Below, in pieces: positions 23,599 to 35,268 of a stretch of 64,000 nt of DNA (positions are counted from its first letter, which is position 1; each line of letters opens with the position of its first letter). This DNA comes from Neurospora intermedia (lineage: Eukaryota > Ascomycota > Sordariomycetes > Sordariales > Sordariaceae). Location of the stretch: contig BTPP01000003.1 in assembly GCA_037102815.1 (NCBI GenBank), positions 1,860,001 to 1,924,000 of the forward strand, written 5' to 3'. A program made the translations under genes and the position numbers. The notes beneath the pieces are model-generated. The model saw nothing but the letters and a program-made list of their open reading frames with translations. It searched no databases and was not told the DNA's origin.

Positions 23599-26500
23599 AT
23601 GTCTCTTCCTCGGAGGCCGGGGCCGTCGCCTCCGCACGAGGAGCCACGCCGCTACCGGCAAAGCGGTTCGCGCCGCAGTCGACCACCACCCGCCGATGTT
23701 GAGGCCGGATATGCTCCCATGGCAGGAGAAAGACCAAGCCAGCAACAACGCGTACCATCGATATCTTCATTTCCGGAAACCCTCCCGTCCCCCAACCCCA
23801 ATGTCGAACGAGACCCTTTGGCACCCACCCCCGAGCCCGCACATCCATCCGGCATACCTCAGCGGAAGAGGAGTTTGATTCGACCGGAGCGCAACAGGAT
23901 TGGCAAAGACCACCCCAACTACCACTACAGAAAGCATGCGGCCAACATGAACACCCTGCCGTCTTCGACCGGACACGACCCGATATACGAGGATCTGGAG
24001 GGAGCAACGGACGATGTATCGGGAACTGGCTCGAGGAACGACGACGATATTTCCGAGGAGTCGCCCCCGAGAAGAAAGCACTCGACGAAAATGCGGGTCA
24101 TCGAAACTGAAAAGTCCGGTGATGAAAGACGACGTCGGCGGAAGTCGGATACCACAAAACATGGTAAAATTGTCAAGGCTTCCAAGGGACAGCGCGAAAA
24201 GCCCGGAGGACTCCCTACCCCGAGCTTTTGGAACATTTACTGCGGATTCGTCACCTTCTGGTGCCCTGGCTTCGTCCTCAAGTGCTTCGGCATGCCCGAG
24301 ATGGCTCAACAGAGGGCGTGGAGAGAGAAGATGGGTCTGATCAGCATTATTTTGCTCATCATGGGCTTTGTTGGCTTCATCACTTTTGGCTTCACCCAGG
24401 TGGTCTGCGGTAAACCTCCGCTCCGTTTGCGCATCAATGAGGTCGGGTCAGGATACATGATCTTCCACGGATCTGCATATGACCTCACCAAATCTCACCA
24501 TCCTCCGGCCGAGGGTATCCCACGCCGTCCGGACGGTTTGGGAGCAAACGTGATCTATGACTTGCCTCAGCATTACGGTGGACAGGACGGCAGTTTCTTG
24601 TTCCAGAACGTCAACGGCAAGTGCAAGGGTCTCATCACCAAGCAAGAGAACTCCGATGTGCCAAGCGATAAGAGCGGCAATTTGGCGTGGTACTTCCCTT
24701 GTAACACGTTCAACCAAGATGGTTCAACCAAGCCCAATACCACGATACCTTATTACCTGGGCTATGCCTGTCACACGACCGCTAACGCCAGGGACTCTTT
24801 CTACCTCGGCCTCAAGAGCTCCGCCGATGTCTACTTTACGTGGGATGACATCAAGAACAGCTCTCGAAACCTTGTTGTGTACTCTGGCCATGTTCTCGAC
24901 CTTGATCTGCTTCACTGGTTCAATGACACCCAAGTCACGTATCCCGCTCGCTTCAAGGAGCTGAGGGATAAAAACACTGCTGGAAACCAGGCTATTCGTG
25001 GACGCGATATCACCCATGCTTTCCAGTCGAGCAAAGACAAGCAGATTGCTGAATGCTTCGAGGAGATCATCAAGGTCGGTTCGGTGGATACCGAGACAGT
25101 TGGCTGCATTGCGTCAAAGGTCGTTCTCTACGTGTCCCTCGTCCTTATCCTCGCAGTCGTCCTCGCCAGATTCGTCCTGGCTCTAATTTTTCAATGGTTC
25201 ATCAGCAAGACGTATGCGGCTGCTAAGACCTCCCAAACGTCTGACCAGCGAAAGCGAAACCGCCAGATTGAAGACTGGACTGAGGACATTTACAGAGCTC
25301 CCCCAAGATTACCAGGAGAGGTCGGTAGCAGTGTCGCTGGAAGCTCCGATCGTCAAAGCAAGCGCAGCAGTGCTTTCTTGCCCACACACTCTCGTTTCTC
25401 TACCGTCTACGGCAATGAGCGCGGCAATAGGAAGCCCGGACTTCCTACAACCATGGCCAGCCAGAATGCCGCTGGTCAACTACTCCATCCTGGAGCCATA
25501 TACGGCCAAGGAAATGAGAGTCGGTCAAGCTTCCTCAAATCTGATGCTTACGGATCAAGCAGCAGTCCAGCAGACGGCCCAGGTCCTGCCGGATTTATTC
25601 ATGAAGCTGTCGTTCCTCAGCCGCCTTCCGACTGGATGCCGTTTGGTTTCCCCCTCGCTCACACCATCTGCCTTGTCACAGCCTACTCCGAGGGTGAGAT
25701 GGGTGTTCGTACCACTCTGGACTCGATTGCAATGACGGACTACCCCAACAGCCACAAGGTTATCCTCGTTATTTGCGATGGTATCATCAAGGGCCACGGA
25801 GAGGAACACTCAACCCCCGATATCATTCTCGGCATGATGAAAGACCACACGATTCACCCCGATGACGTTGAGCCATTCTCTTATGTCGCGGTTGCAACTG
25901 GTTCTAAGCGCCACAACATGGCCAAGGTCTACACCGGCTTCTACGATTATGGCACTAACTCTGCCATTCCTCTGGAGAAGCAGCAGCGTGTTCCTATGAT
26001 GATGGTCGTGAAGTGCGGTACTCCTGCTGAAGCCTCCAAGTCGAAGCCTGGAAACCGTGGCAAGCGTGACAGTCAGATCATCCTTATGTCTTTCCTCCAG
26101 AAGGTTATGTTCGACGAGCGTATGACGGAGCTAGAATACGAGATGTTCAATGGCTTGTGGAAGATCACGGGCATTTCTCCCGACTTCTATGAGATCGTGC
26201 TCATGGTTGACGCTGATACCAAGGTCTTCCCCGACAGTCTCACGCATATGATCTCGGCCATGGTCAAGGATCCTGAAATCATGGGTCTTTGTGGCGAGAC
26301 CAAGATCGCCAACAAGCGAGCAAGCTGGGTTTCCGCCATCCAGGTATTCGAGTATTTCGTCTCTCATCATCTCGCCAAGGCTTTCGAGTCCGTCTTTGGC
26401 GGTGTCACCTGTCTTCCCGGATGTTTCTGCATGTACCGCATCAAGGCACCCAAGGGTGCCCAGAACTACTGGGTCCCTATCTTGGCCAACCCGGACGTCG

Positions 26501-27375
26501 TCGAACACTACTCCGAGAACGTTGTCGATACGCTGCACAAGAAGAACCTCTTGCTCCTTGGTGAGGATCGTTATCTCAGTACGCTCATGTTGCGCACGTT
26601 CCCCAAGCGTAAGCAAGTGTTTGTGCCTCAGGCCGTTTGCAAGACCACTGTCCCCGATGAATTCATGGTGTTGCTTTCGCAGCGCCGCAGATGGATCAAC
26701 TCGACCATTCACAACCTGATGGAGCTCGTTCTTGTGCGCGATCTTTGCGGTACCTTCTGTTTCAGTATGCAGTTCATTGTCGGTATCGAGCTGATTGGTA
26801 CCCTTGTGTTGCCTGCCGCCATTGCCTTTACTTTCTATGTTGGTGAGTAGCCACCAACCCCAATTTTGTCTTCCTTTCTTGACCAACTGAATACTAATAT
26901 TTGATACCTAGTCATCATCTCAATCATCAACTCCCCGCCACAAATCATTCCCCTCGTCCTCCTTGGTCTCATCCTCGGTCTCCCAGCCATCCTCGTCGTC
27001 GTCACGGCTCACAGCTGGTCCTACATTATCTGGATGTTTATCTACTTGCTCTCCCTACCCGTGTGGAACTTTGTTCTGCCTACGTACGCCTTTTGGAAGT
27101 TTGACGATTTCTCATGGGGCGACACGCGCAAGACGGCCGGCGAGAAATCAAGCAAGGGTGGCCACGGCGAAGCCGAGGGAGAGTTTGATAGCAGCATGAT
27201 CACCATGAAGCGCTGGGCCGAGTTTGAGCGCGACAGGCGCGTCCGGAGCACGTACTGGGCCGGCTCGAGGGACAATGTCATATCCGGGGTAGGGGGCAGT
27301 AATGGGTGGGGAAGCAGCCAGCCAAGAGGCCATGAGCAGGGGAGACACTTTGATGACTACTTTTCGGACGCTTGA
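23599..27375 (+). CDS. chs-4: Class IV chitin synthase (yeast Chs3 type)
   Basis: Polymerises UDP-N-acetylglucosamine into chitin at the plasma membrane (processive GT2). Exons 23599-26842 and 26912-27375, with a 69-bp intron GTGAGT...TAG, give 1235 aa. Order: charged disordered N-terminus (1-205); membrane segments ~208-227 and ~246-268; a cytochrome-b5-like region from ~279 (GSAYDLT); a membrane segment ~508-534; then the catalytic domain with DADTK (D871, D873), [16 protein letters not shown] (E989-Y992) and QRRRW (1028-1032), the signature of active chitin synthases. Several C-terminal helices, partly encoded by exon 2, end in the family motif FSWGDTR near 1150. All catalytic residues are intact. 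Class IV enzymes need a Skt5-type activator, which is encoded divergently upstream. The ATG at 23599 (AGCATCATGT) gives a family-like start. Confidence 0.96.
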
Positions 27376-30300
27376 GTTTTGATTTGGTGTTCCTGTGTAG
27401 GGATGCCTTTGTTTTCAAAGTATTGCTGTTGTAGGGTAGGGTCTTTGTCCGGAGGTCAGGTGTTTGTTGGAAAAGAAGGGATCCGTTTATCGAACCTGCC
27501 CTCGGTTTCCTTTTTATCATGTTCATCATGGACAAGGGCGATATTAATGTGGCAGTTTTGGTTGATCAGTCGGTGGGTGAGCTTTCTGTTGATAGGAACA
27601 ACTCTTAGACATTGTTATGTGAAAAAAGGTTTAATTTTTTTTTGGGCATACATTCGCGATCGGATAGCACTTCTTCCGTTCATCTATCCAGTCACAATAA
27701 CCGCTCATGAACTTCGCCGTACTGCATCAGTAGTAAGGAAGTAAGCACGAGCACAAAAAAGCGCCACAGTAGGCTGACTACCATGTATGTTTTCCCATAT
27801 TAAATGTAGCTATCCGAAGGCAGACAGCCCCAGGGGGGGCAGCTATTATCTAGACAGTACCTCTGTTCTGGTAAATTTGTATGTTTGGGGGGAATAGAGC
27901 AGTTTAGGCCAGGCGAACAATGGACTAAATTTGCCTTCGACTTTTTAATAGCCCTTTAGCAGTGGTTGCCAGTAAAAGAGGGTGTCACATTATGAAGTGA
28001 GGGAGGGTGTATTGTGGACAGTTTTCGTCAGATATCTAGAACAGAGTATTGGATGACCTGATCGACCAACTGACTGACTGACTGACTGACGACGCCGTTT
28101 CTTGCGTAACCTCCGGCGAGGAAACCCAGGTAATAATATTGGCGCGCCGGGGGAAGGGGGGAGGCGACAAGGGTACTTTGAAAAGGCAAGGAGAAAGAAA
28201 GTGAGGAGATGGAGGGAAGGGTGTGCGAATATGCGAATGGCGTGGTAAGCGGCGACGGTCTGTATAACGGCAGGTATAGGGTGAAGAATATATATACTTC
28301 AACCATGAGAACGCATCATTACCTCTTTATCTTTAGTCCGAACTCTCTACTAGTAAGTATAAGAGGGTTCTGGCAAAGTTACCTCCATCGATTATTTGCA
28401 GAACCTGATATTGTTGAAGTGGCAGGGATAATCCGTAGAGGGATGGAGCTGACCGGCAGTCCGAAGGAGTGAGTTGTATAGAGAATGTTGGCCGGCGAAA
28501 GGAAGCAAAGACAGCGTACAAACTTCAGCGCTCTAATCTTTCATCCAGGGCGAGTATATAAAACCAGGAATTGGGACGTTTTGACAAATGCGAAAAGCCC
28601 ATTTTTGGCAGGTTATAGTTACTTCCCATCGAGATCAGCGACTTGGGAAACATGCAGTGATGTCTTTCATGCGCCGAGGCCTTCAGTTGCTGTAAAATCC
28701 CAGAAATCCGTATTCCCCGGCTTTTTTGGTGTTGTGTGTAGGAGCAGGCGGACCCCCCGCGCCTGGTGACACTTTGCTTGCCTTCGCCTATATGATCTGA
28801 TCTGATTTGACGCCAGTACACCAAGACATAGTTCTATGCTATTGTATGCATCGAGCGGCATGGGCAGCCTGATGGCGTAGCAAACGCACGGCTCGTCGCT
28901 AGGTGCGGGTTGTTAAGTGTTGAAGTAGGTAATCACGAGGTGTCATGCACGGCCACCGCAGCCCGGGAGGGCAGGTCGAAAATTGAAAGTGAAGAGCGTG
29001 GAGAGGGGACAACGGCCGACGACGATATGGTGACTTGAGTTTGGCCAGTGAAAGCAACCATTCAATTATGTATACCTAAACCTGCTTAGGTTATTGTGTA
29101 GCCTCTGCCCCGTTCCCCACACTACCTAACGGATTCCCCCGTCTTTTCATTTTCCGATGATTCGGAACTTGTCTAGTACGTATAGTAGGTAGGTAGAGGT
29201 ACTTACTACGGTGGTGTCGTATCGAGAGAACGGGCGGTGCACATGATAAGCCGTCGGGATGCCGCAGGTGATTTCCTGATATAGTACGCAGCAGTTGCTT
29301 CTGTTAGTGAAGTCGATACATCTGGGGATAGTTTTTTTTTTTTAACAGCTAGTTGACTGGCAAAGAAGACCTCGAAGCTTTGGGTACCAGGATGACCTGG
29401 GTCAACTGACATCATTCTGAAATGGGTTCCCCGTTATCCCACCTCGCGAGCCCGCATTCTCACGCACTGCTTGTCATGTATACTTCGCATCGCATATTTA
29501 CATTGGATGATCCAACTGCAACCCAAACCGCATCGGCTTTCCCCATCTAATGAAGAAACGACCTCCCGCTTTCCGCCACGCTACCTCTTTCCTCTTTTCA
29601 CTCAGTTCAGTCACGACGACATGACTCCAAGATCCATGTGTACCCGGCCCTCTGGGTTCAAAGCTCACAAGGACCTTCTTGGCCTTCTCTTAGACCGGAA
29701 TACCAGCTGTATCTATTTCAGATTCATGTTCGTAGTGTCACTGGACAGTTCGGGACGGGAAGAATGCCAAATCCCACTCGGTTTGCTTGTCAAGTTGGAG
29801 TGAGAGACATGTTTGTTTCATACTGTAAAGCTTTCATGACACACCTCACTGACTGGGGAAGCCGCGGTCGCTATGTTTGGTGAGGTTGGCTGCTCGTCTC
29901 TCTCTTCAGTTTCTCTTCAGGCCTACCACTTGCTTGGCGGTCAGGTTAGAATTCTCTAAAGCATCGGATCCTCAACACATGTTTCTTTGATCTACCAAGC
30001 GGTTTCATGAAGACCCAAATACTCCTGCACACAAGCGCCCTACCCGCTTGCCATCGAGAACGACGTGGGCACAACTCGATTCGGAAACAAAAGAAGGCCT
30101 GTGAACGGTGGGTCCCGTCCCAGGTCAGGTCTATCTTGGTTACTAGGTTATCCGAGTCCAATCAAACATCAGACCTGCCATTCAGGTGCCCGTGTCTTCC
30201 CAGACTTGGGGTTCTCGAGCTTACCACTGAGCCGGCGCCCGCTCATCAGCATCCAAAGCAGGGCAACCATGGTTCGAGACGTCCCGTCCAGTCCCAAAGC

Positions 30301-31069
30301 TTCACAGCGCCCATTGCGCATTCCGTCGTGCAGTGGTTTTCGCTCAGCGAAGGGACAAGGCCACACAGCCCAGCTTCCCAGAATGCCCGTCGGCTTGGGC
30401 CGTTTTTCGGTCGGCCACTAAGGTGAGAGGGCGGGGCACTGCAAGCCTGCACCACACGGCACCACTGCACCATGAGCACTACCTACCTAAGCACTGCACC
30501 ACTTCCACTCTGGCTGGGCTGCTCTTTGTGTAGTGACCACCTGTACACCACCACCTTCCTTTCTGAACCGCCCGCACTGGCCGCTTGCCCGACAAAGAAA
30601 CGAGTCAGGCAAGTCGGGTACGCAAGATGGGCACGCCTCTTCCATAAAGCGAACGAGCAAGAGGCGTTGAACTCCAAACGATCCCTTCCCTTTTTGTCTT
30701 TCTGGGAAATCCATCTAGCTCAGTAGCAGGCTTCAGTCGGATTACAGAAGCGAAAGTCAACAAACCCACCTTCTCCGATTTCCATCCCATCTCCGAACCC
30801 CGTTTCAGCCGCCGTTGCCCTTCTGCCCCCGATCCGGGCCCAACCAGCCGAGCCTACCCAGCCAAACAGCAGCTGAAGCAGAACTGGCACTGCAAAGTGA
30901 AGAGTAAAAGTGCGCGACTTCCATGAGTTCGACACATCGGCCAATCCACTGTTCCCGTGCGTCTGCCCCTCAGTCGCGACTACGCCCGATGCGTCCCATA
31001 TATTGACGACCTGTCCATAATAAACACCTTGCTCTGAAGGACCTCCGCCCCTACCCACCAGCTGTCGCT
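27376..31069. other. Intergenic
   Basis: 3' UTR of chs-4, then about 3 kb with no supportable gene. It contains the TGAC microsatellite (28071-28090), a short poly-T near 29332, and TAGGTAGGTAGAGGTAC-type motifs near 29184. A vaguely tRNA-like minus-strand stretch near 30170-30240 does not fold as a tRNA. Confidence 0.55.
28071..28090 (+). repeat. (TGAC)5 microsatellite
   Basis: Five perfect TGAC units downstream of chs-4. Same unit as 13177-13203. Confidence 0.85.
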
Positions 31070-33484
31070 ATGCGCGACACAAATATGCGGAACGGTAACC
31101 GACCACAAGTATCCCAGGGTAGTCACGGTACTGGCGCTCTTACCGACATGCTCAGCGGAAACTCGGCCGTCGCCGGGTCCAGCTGGCCGACCATCGTCCC
31201 CATGTCCACCATAGCAGGCGAAGAGGATGGGGTAATAAACTACCAGGTGGAGAACCATCAAGTAGTGATCGGCCAACCACTTAATCACTTTTCTGAGAGC
31301 GGTAGCGAGTACGAAGACGTCGAGGACGAGGAGCACCAACACGAAGACGGACAAGGCGAACAAGAAGTGGAAGAGCACGACGACGACAATGACGGACATG
31401 AAAGCTTATTCTATGGTCACCACTACCTGCATACTGATCAAATGTTGAGCCACCACCCGCAGCCCTCCGTCTACCTTGGCCTGGGCGGTTATCTCTCCGA
31501 CGACGTCGACATGTCCGACGATGCGGGTGCTCCCTTGGTGGACTACTTACAAGTGGCCAACTTGCTCACTAACGACATGGATACCGATGTTTCAGACCTG
31601 GGTGGCGAGCATGGCTCTCCATATGAGTTGAGCATGGCGCCTGACCATGAGGATAGCATTAGCATGACCTCCTCCCTATCAGACGAAGAGCAGTTCTCAC
31701 AGTACCCTCCTGCTCCTCCAGCACCTTTCACGCCCTTCACCCTGGACTTGGTCAACCAGATGCTGGCAACAACTGGGCAAGGTTGGCTGCCTACGACGAC
31801 CGCGTCACAGGTGATATCCGGCATCATCAACACGGTGCATCCCCAAGTTCCGCCTACAACGTTGCTCGATACCTTTCCTCATCCAGCTCACGGTCCCAAT
31901 CCTCATAGTATGACTAGTCTTGGTCCAAGCAACCACTGCCTCACCGAACTGTTGTATGACTGGGCTCGTCCAGAGCATCGAGGACAAGGAGTACATCTAC
32001 CTAGGGGCCCCTATCCATGGCCCAGCAGAATTGCGGACCTCGCTGCCCAGAAGCTCTCACGGATACGCTACACAGACCTTGCTGGGGATCAATGTGATTT
32101 TCAAGGGGTGAACTGGGAAGAACTAGGGGTAACTAGGCAGGAGGCACGGCAACGTAGACTCCTGACCTACAGGAACTACGTGAACGTGTCGCAGTCTGAC
32201 AACTGGGATGTGAGTCGAACAAGCCTTCGCAATCTACCCTTGTTTAAACATGTATATTTACCAGTGTCACAGGAAAACTGTCCCGATGTTAGCTTACCTG
32301 GCACCGATAGTTTCTTCAAGTTCCGGCGTATGGATTTCAAGTCCAACATCAACTTGTCGCACTTTCAACTACGAAACATATTGGCCACCACCTCCCGTAC
32401 TAAGATCTTTTATCCCGGCACCGGCGCTGTACACCAGTTCAACCCAGTCTCGGGGAAGACTCGAGTAGTTATGAAGCTCGGCGATGCCCAGGGCTCACAT
32501 GTATCTACTATGGCCGCCGGTCACGGTGTCCTCATAGCGGGTAGCTTCAATGGAGAGTACACACTTCGCCATATGGACTCTGACGAGCCAGAGTCATCAG
32601 CCTGCCATGAGGGTATCATCACCAGCAATCAAAGTGGCATTACAAATCATGCCCAAGTCTATCAAGACCGAAATTCCGACAGACCTCTGGCTGGCTTTGC
32701 ATCGAACGACGCCGTCTTCCGCGTCTTGGATATCACTACCGAAAAATGGCTTTTTCACGAAGTTTACGACTTCCCGCTGAATTGCACCGCGGTCTCTCCT
32801 GACCGTCGCTTGCGTGTCGCTGTTGGAGACCACAAGAACGTCTTCATCACCACGACCGAGTCGACGCTGGGAGGTGGGAAACCCCAAATCCTTCAGGAGC
32901 TCTCCGGTCATCGTGACCACGGCTTCTCCTGCGCCTGGGCAGACGATGGATGGACAGTAGCCACAGGTTTTCAGGACAAAGCAATCACGATTTGGGACGC
33001 CCGCCGTTGGACAGACAGCAACGGGTCCTCGACACCACTATGCACGATACGTGCTGAGATGGCCGGAGTCCGGAACTTGCAATTCTCGCCGATCGGCAGT
33101 GGCAAGCGTGTCCTCGTCGCAGCCGAGGAAGCCGACTACATCAACATCATCGATGCACAGACCTTCCGTTCCAAGCAAACAGTCGACGTCTTTGCCGAGA
33201 TCGGCGGTGTCTCATTCACCAACAGCGGGCAGGACCTCACGGTGCTGTGCTACGATCCCACACGAGGAGGCCTTCTGCAGTTGGAGCGGTGCGGAATGAG
33301 TCAGATGATGACAGGGGACATCGACGAGCGAGGCTTGGATTATCGATATTATGGGCGGCACATGGGAGGAAGCGGTGACTCTGACTGGTTACAGTCTTCT
33401 TTCACCGAGGAGAAGCGCATCAAGGATAGCGTAGTTTGGAGAAGTCAAAGACGCGCGGCGCTAGCTGATCTGGGGCCTTTTTGA
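31070..33484 (+). CDS. WD40-repeat protein with acidic N-terminal region
   Basis: Single exon, 804 aa. Residues ~80-110 are strongly acidic (E/D/H/Q runs). Residues ~225-400 contain a conserved-looking segment (RIRYTDLAGDQCDFQGVNWE; FFKFRRMDF; LSHFQLRNILATTSRTKIFY). WD40 repeats follow from ~430 to 760, for example ELSGHRDHGFSCAWADDGWTVATGFQDKAITIWDARR, with canonical GH...WD spacing. The FKFRRM plus HFQLRNIL...TSR blocks preceding the WD repeats resemble the fungal WD family that includes S. pombe C2A9.03; I am moderately sure of that link. The role is unknown: WD propellers scaffold protein complexes, and nothing here shows which. The start at 31070 (MRDTNMRNG) is the first ATG of the frame; MRNG at 31085 is a near alternative. 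Confidence 0.85.
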   Translation: MRDTNMRNGNRPQVSQGSHGTGALTDMLSGNSAVAGSSWPTIVPMSTIAGEEDGVINYQVENHQVVIGQPLNHFSESGSEYEDVEDEEHQHEDGQGEQEVEEHDDDNDGHESLFYGHHYLHTDQMLSHHPQPSVYLGLGGYLSDDVDMSDDAGAPLVDYLQVANLLTNDMDTDVSDLGGEHGSPYELSMAPDHEDSISMTSSLSDEEQFSQYPPAPPAPFTPFTLDLVNQMLATTGQGWLPTTTASQVISGIINTVHPQVPPTTLLDTFPHPAHGPNPHSMTSLGPSNHCLTELLYDWARPEHRGQGVHLPRGPYPWPSRIADLAAQKLSRIRYTDLAGDQCDFQGVNWEELGVTRQEARQRRLLTYRNYVNVSQSDNWDVSRTSLRNLPLFKHVYLPVSQENCPDVSLPGTDSFFKFRRMDFKSNINLSHFQLRNILATTSRTKIFYPGTGAVHQFNPVSGKTRVVMKLGDAQGSHVSTMAAGHGVLIAGSFNGEYTLRHMDSDEPESSACHEGIITSNQSGITNHAQVYQDRNSDRPLAGFASNDAVFRVLDITTEKWLFHEVYDFPLNCTAVSPDRRLRVAVGDHKNVFITTTESTLGGGKPQILQELSGHRDHGFSCAWADDGWTVATGFQDKAITIWDARRWTDSNGSSTPLCTIRAEMAGVRNLQFSPIGSGKRVLVAAEEADYINIIDAQTFRSKQTVDVFAEIGGVSFTNSGQDLTVLCYDPTRGGLLQLERCGMSQMMTGDIDERGLDYRYYGRHMGGSGDSDWLQSSFTEEKRIKDSVVWRSQRRAALADLGPF

Positions 33485-34269
33485 GCTTGATGGAAACCCC
33501 TCCCGCAATGGGCGACAAAAGCATATGCCTGGGGCAACCCGCGGAGTGCTAGTCTATCTCTGGGAGGGGCTGACGAGAGATGAGGAAACAAAACGAACAC
33601 CATGGCCAACATTGGGCTGTGTGTACCCTCTGAAATGGGCTTGAAGGGTCGTTTCGCGCCAGCAAGAACAAATTTCGTCACGCACGCCAACGGTAAAAAT
33701 ACGTTCATCCAACAATATGGAAGCCACCGCCTGGAGAGCATCATTATATAAGGTCGAGCTTCACGTCGAAGATCACTTAGTGTGGAGCACTAGGGTGATA
33801 CCTGGCACACGAAGACTCTGTCTTCACAAGCTGAAACGGAATGTCTTGAAAGCAGCAACTCGCGGTACATATTTCGCAGGGAGAATTATTACTAGGTCTT
33901 AAATGGACGACCTTCGTGAACAGTTCTATATATTTACCCTCAGACGCACCCCGCTGTCACAAACACGAGGCGTTATCTTTATTAAGCGTTCAACAAATGG
34001 CGAAGAAGGTCGAGTTTACGGCATTTGGGATTCTTTTGAACCATACGCGAAGGTGTTTTCAAGAAAGTCAGGAAGCTTCCAAAGTCAAGCACAACGGGTC
34101 ATCTTCGTTAGATCGTTCTTTTCCCACTAAGGAATGGAAAGGACGAAGGAAAGGATTAGTAGGTGTTTCAAGAAGGGAAGGAAGTCGACTCGCATATGAA
34201 TCCTTACCATGGAAGCGAAGCTTGTCAATGTGTTATTTCTTATCAAGGATTCAGTTCAGTTCGATTGCA

Positions 34270-34288
34270 TTTTTTTTTTTTTTTTTTT
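34270..34288 (+). repeat. Poly-T tract (19 T)
   Basis: Nineteen consecutive T downstream of the WD40 gene, probably in its 3' region. Confidence 0.8.
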
Positions 34289-35230
34289 AGCGTTAACGAT
34301 ACCTCTATTTCTCTTTTTCGCTGGGCTGTTTTGCAATTGGTTCGAGTTTTGCGGACAACATATGTATCATTCTCTCCATTGGTCCTTTTAAGGTTTTCAT
34401 TCGTATCTCAGCGGGCAGCGGGTGGTAAAGTGAACTGAATTAGGTGCAATGTTGTACATTTTGTGAATTCTACCTCTAGGTCCTTATTCACATCATCATC
34501 ATTCTCATCACCCAAGTTGATCATGATCATCGAGCCGCAATATCTGTAGTTCCTGCTTCATGTACCATCATGTCTGGGGGGAAGGAAACTGTCCCTTCCC
34601 CGTTGAGAAGTTAGTTCGATTGCTTCGGATTTATCAACCACAATGAACCTACTAGAAACACAACTGCGTGCCTACGTGCCTGCGTACCTCTGACTCCTGG
34701 GGGTGCGGGTGTGATTCCGTTGTACCTACTCTCAGTACAAGAAGAAACATTTGAGATAAAAAAGTAAAAAAATAATTAAAATGACAATAATCCTGGGACG
34801 ATAATAATCATGCTACAAATTCAAAATGTCCCCAAAGACGTAAAAACAAAGGACACTCAAACTCTAAAAATTTGCAGTGGCCAAGGAATGAAGTTTACCC
34901 AGGTTGGTTCCGTGCACTGTCTCAGGAGTTCGACTTTGTCATCTCCTCGCCATCATACGTGTGTTGTGAGCTGGAAGTAGAGGTATCACATTAAGATCCA
35001 CTACGTACCTAGTCAAGAATACTGTTCCTCTTCATAGCGGCGGGACATACTGAAAGGCAAGACGGGATATTGAGACTGCTAAGTAATGTACTACTTTAGT
35101 TCTTTTTAGTTACTGGGGACTTTTTAATTTTTTTTCTTATTTTCTTTCTCTCATCTTCTTCTTTACAAGATCAAGTGATCCTGATCATGGTATAGTTGTA
35201 AACTTACTTTGTTACATTTGCCTGTCTCGT

Positions 35231-35268
35231 CCTTCTCCTTCTTCTTCTCCTTCTTCTTCTTCTTCTTC
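35231..35268 (+). repeat. CTT/TTC pyrimidine microsatellite
   Basis: Imperfect run of TTC units (CCTTCTCCTTCTTCTTCTCC...), all pyrimidine on the plus strand. Confidence 0.75.

Noticed and set aside
30160-30250. Minus-strand A-box-like GGCTCAGTGGTAAGC followed by a weak B-box
   Set aside because: Spacing and stems do not give a cloverleaf. Possibly a decayed tRNA-derived fragment, but not supportable.
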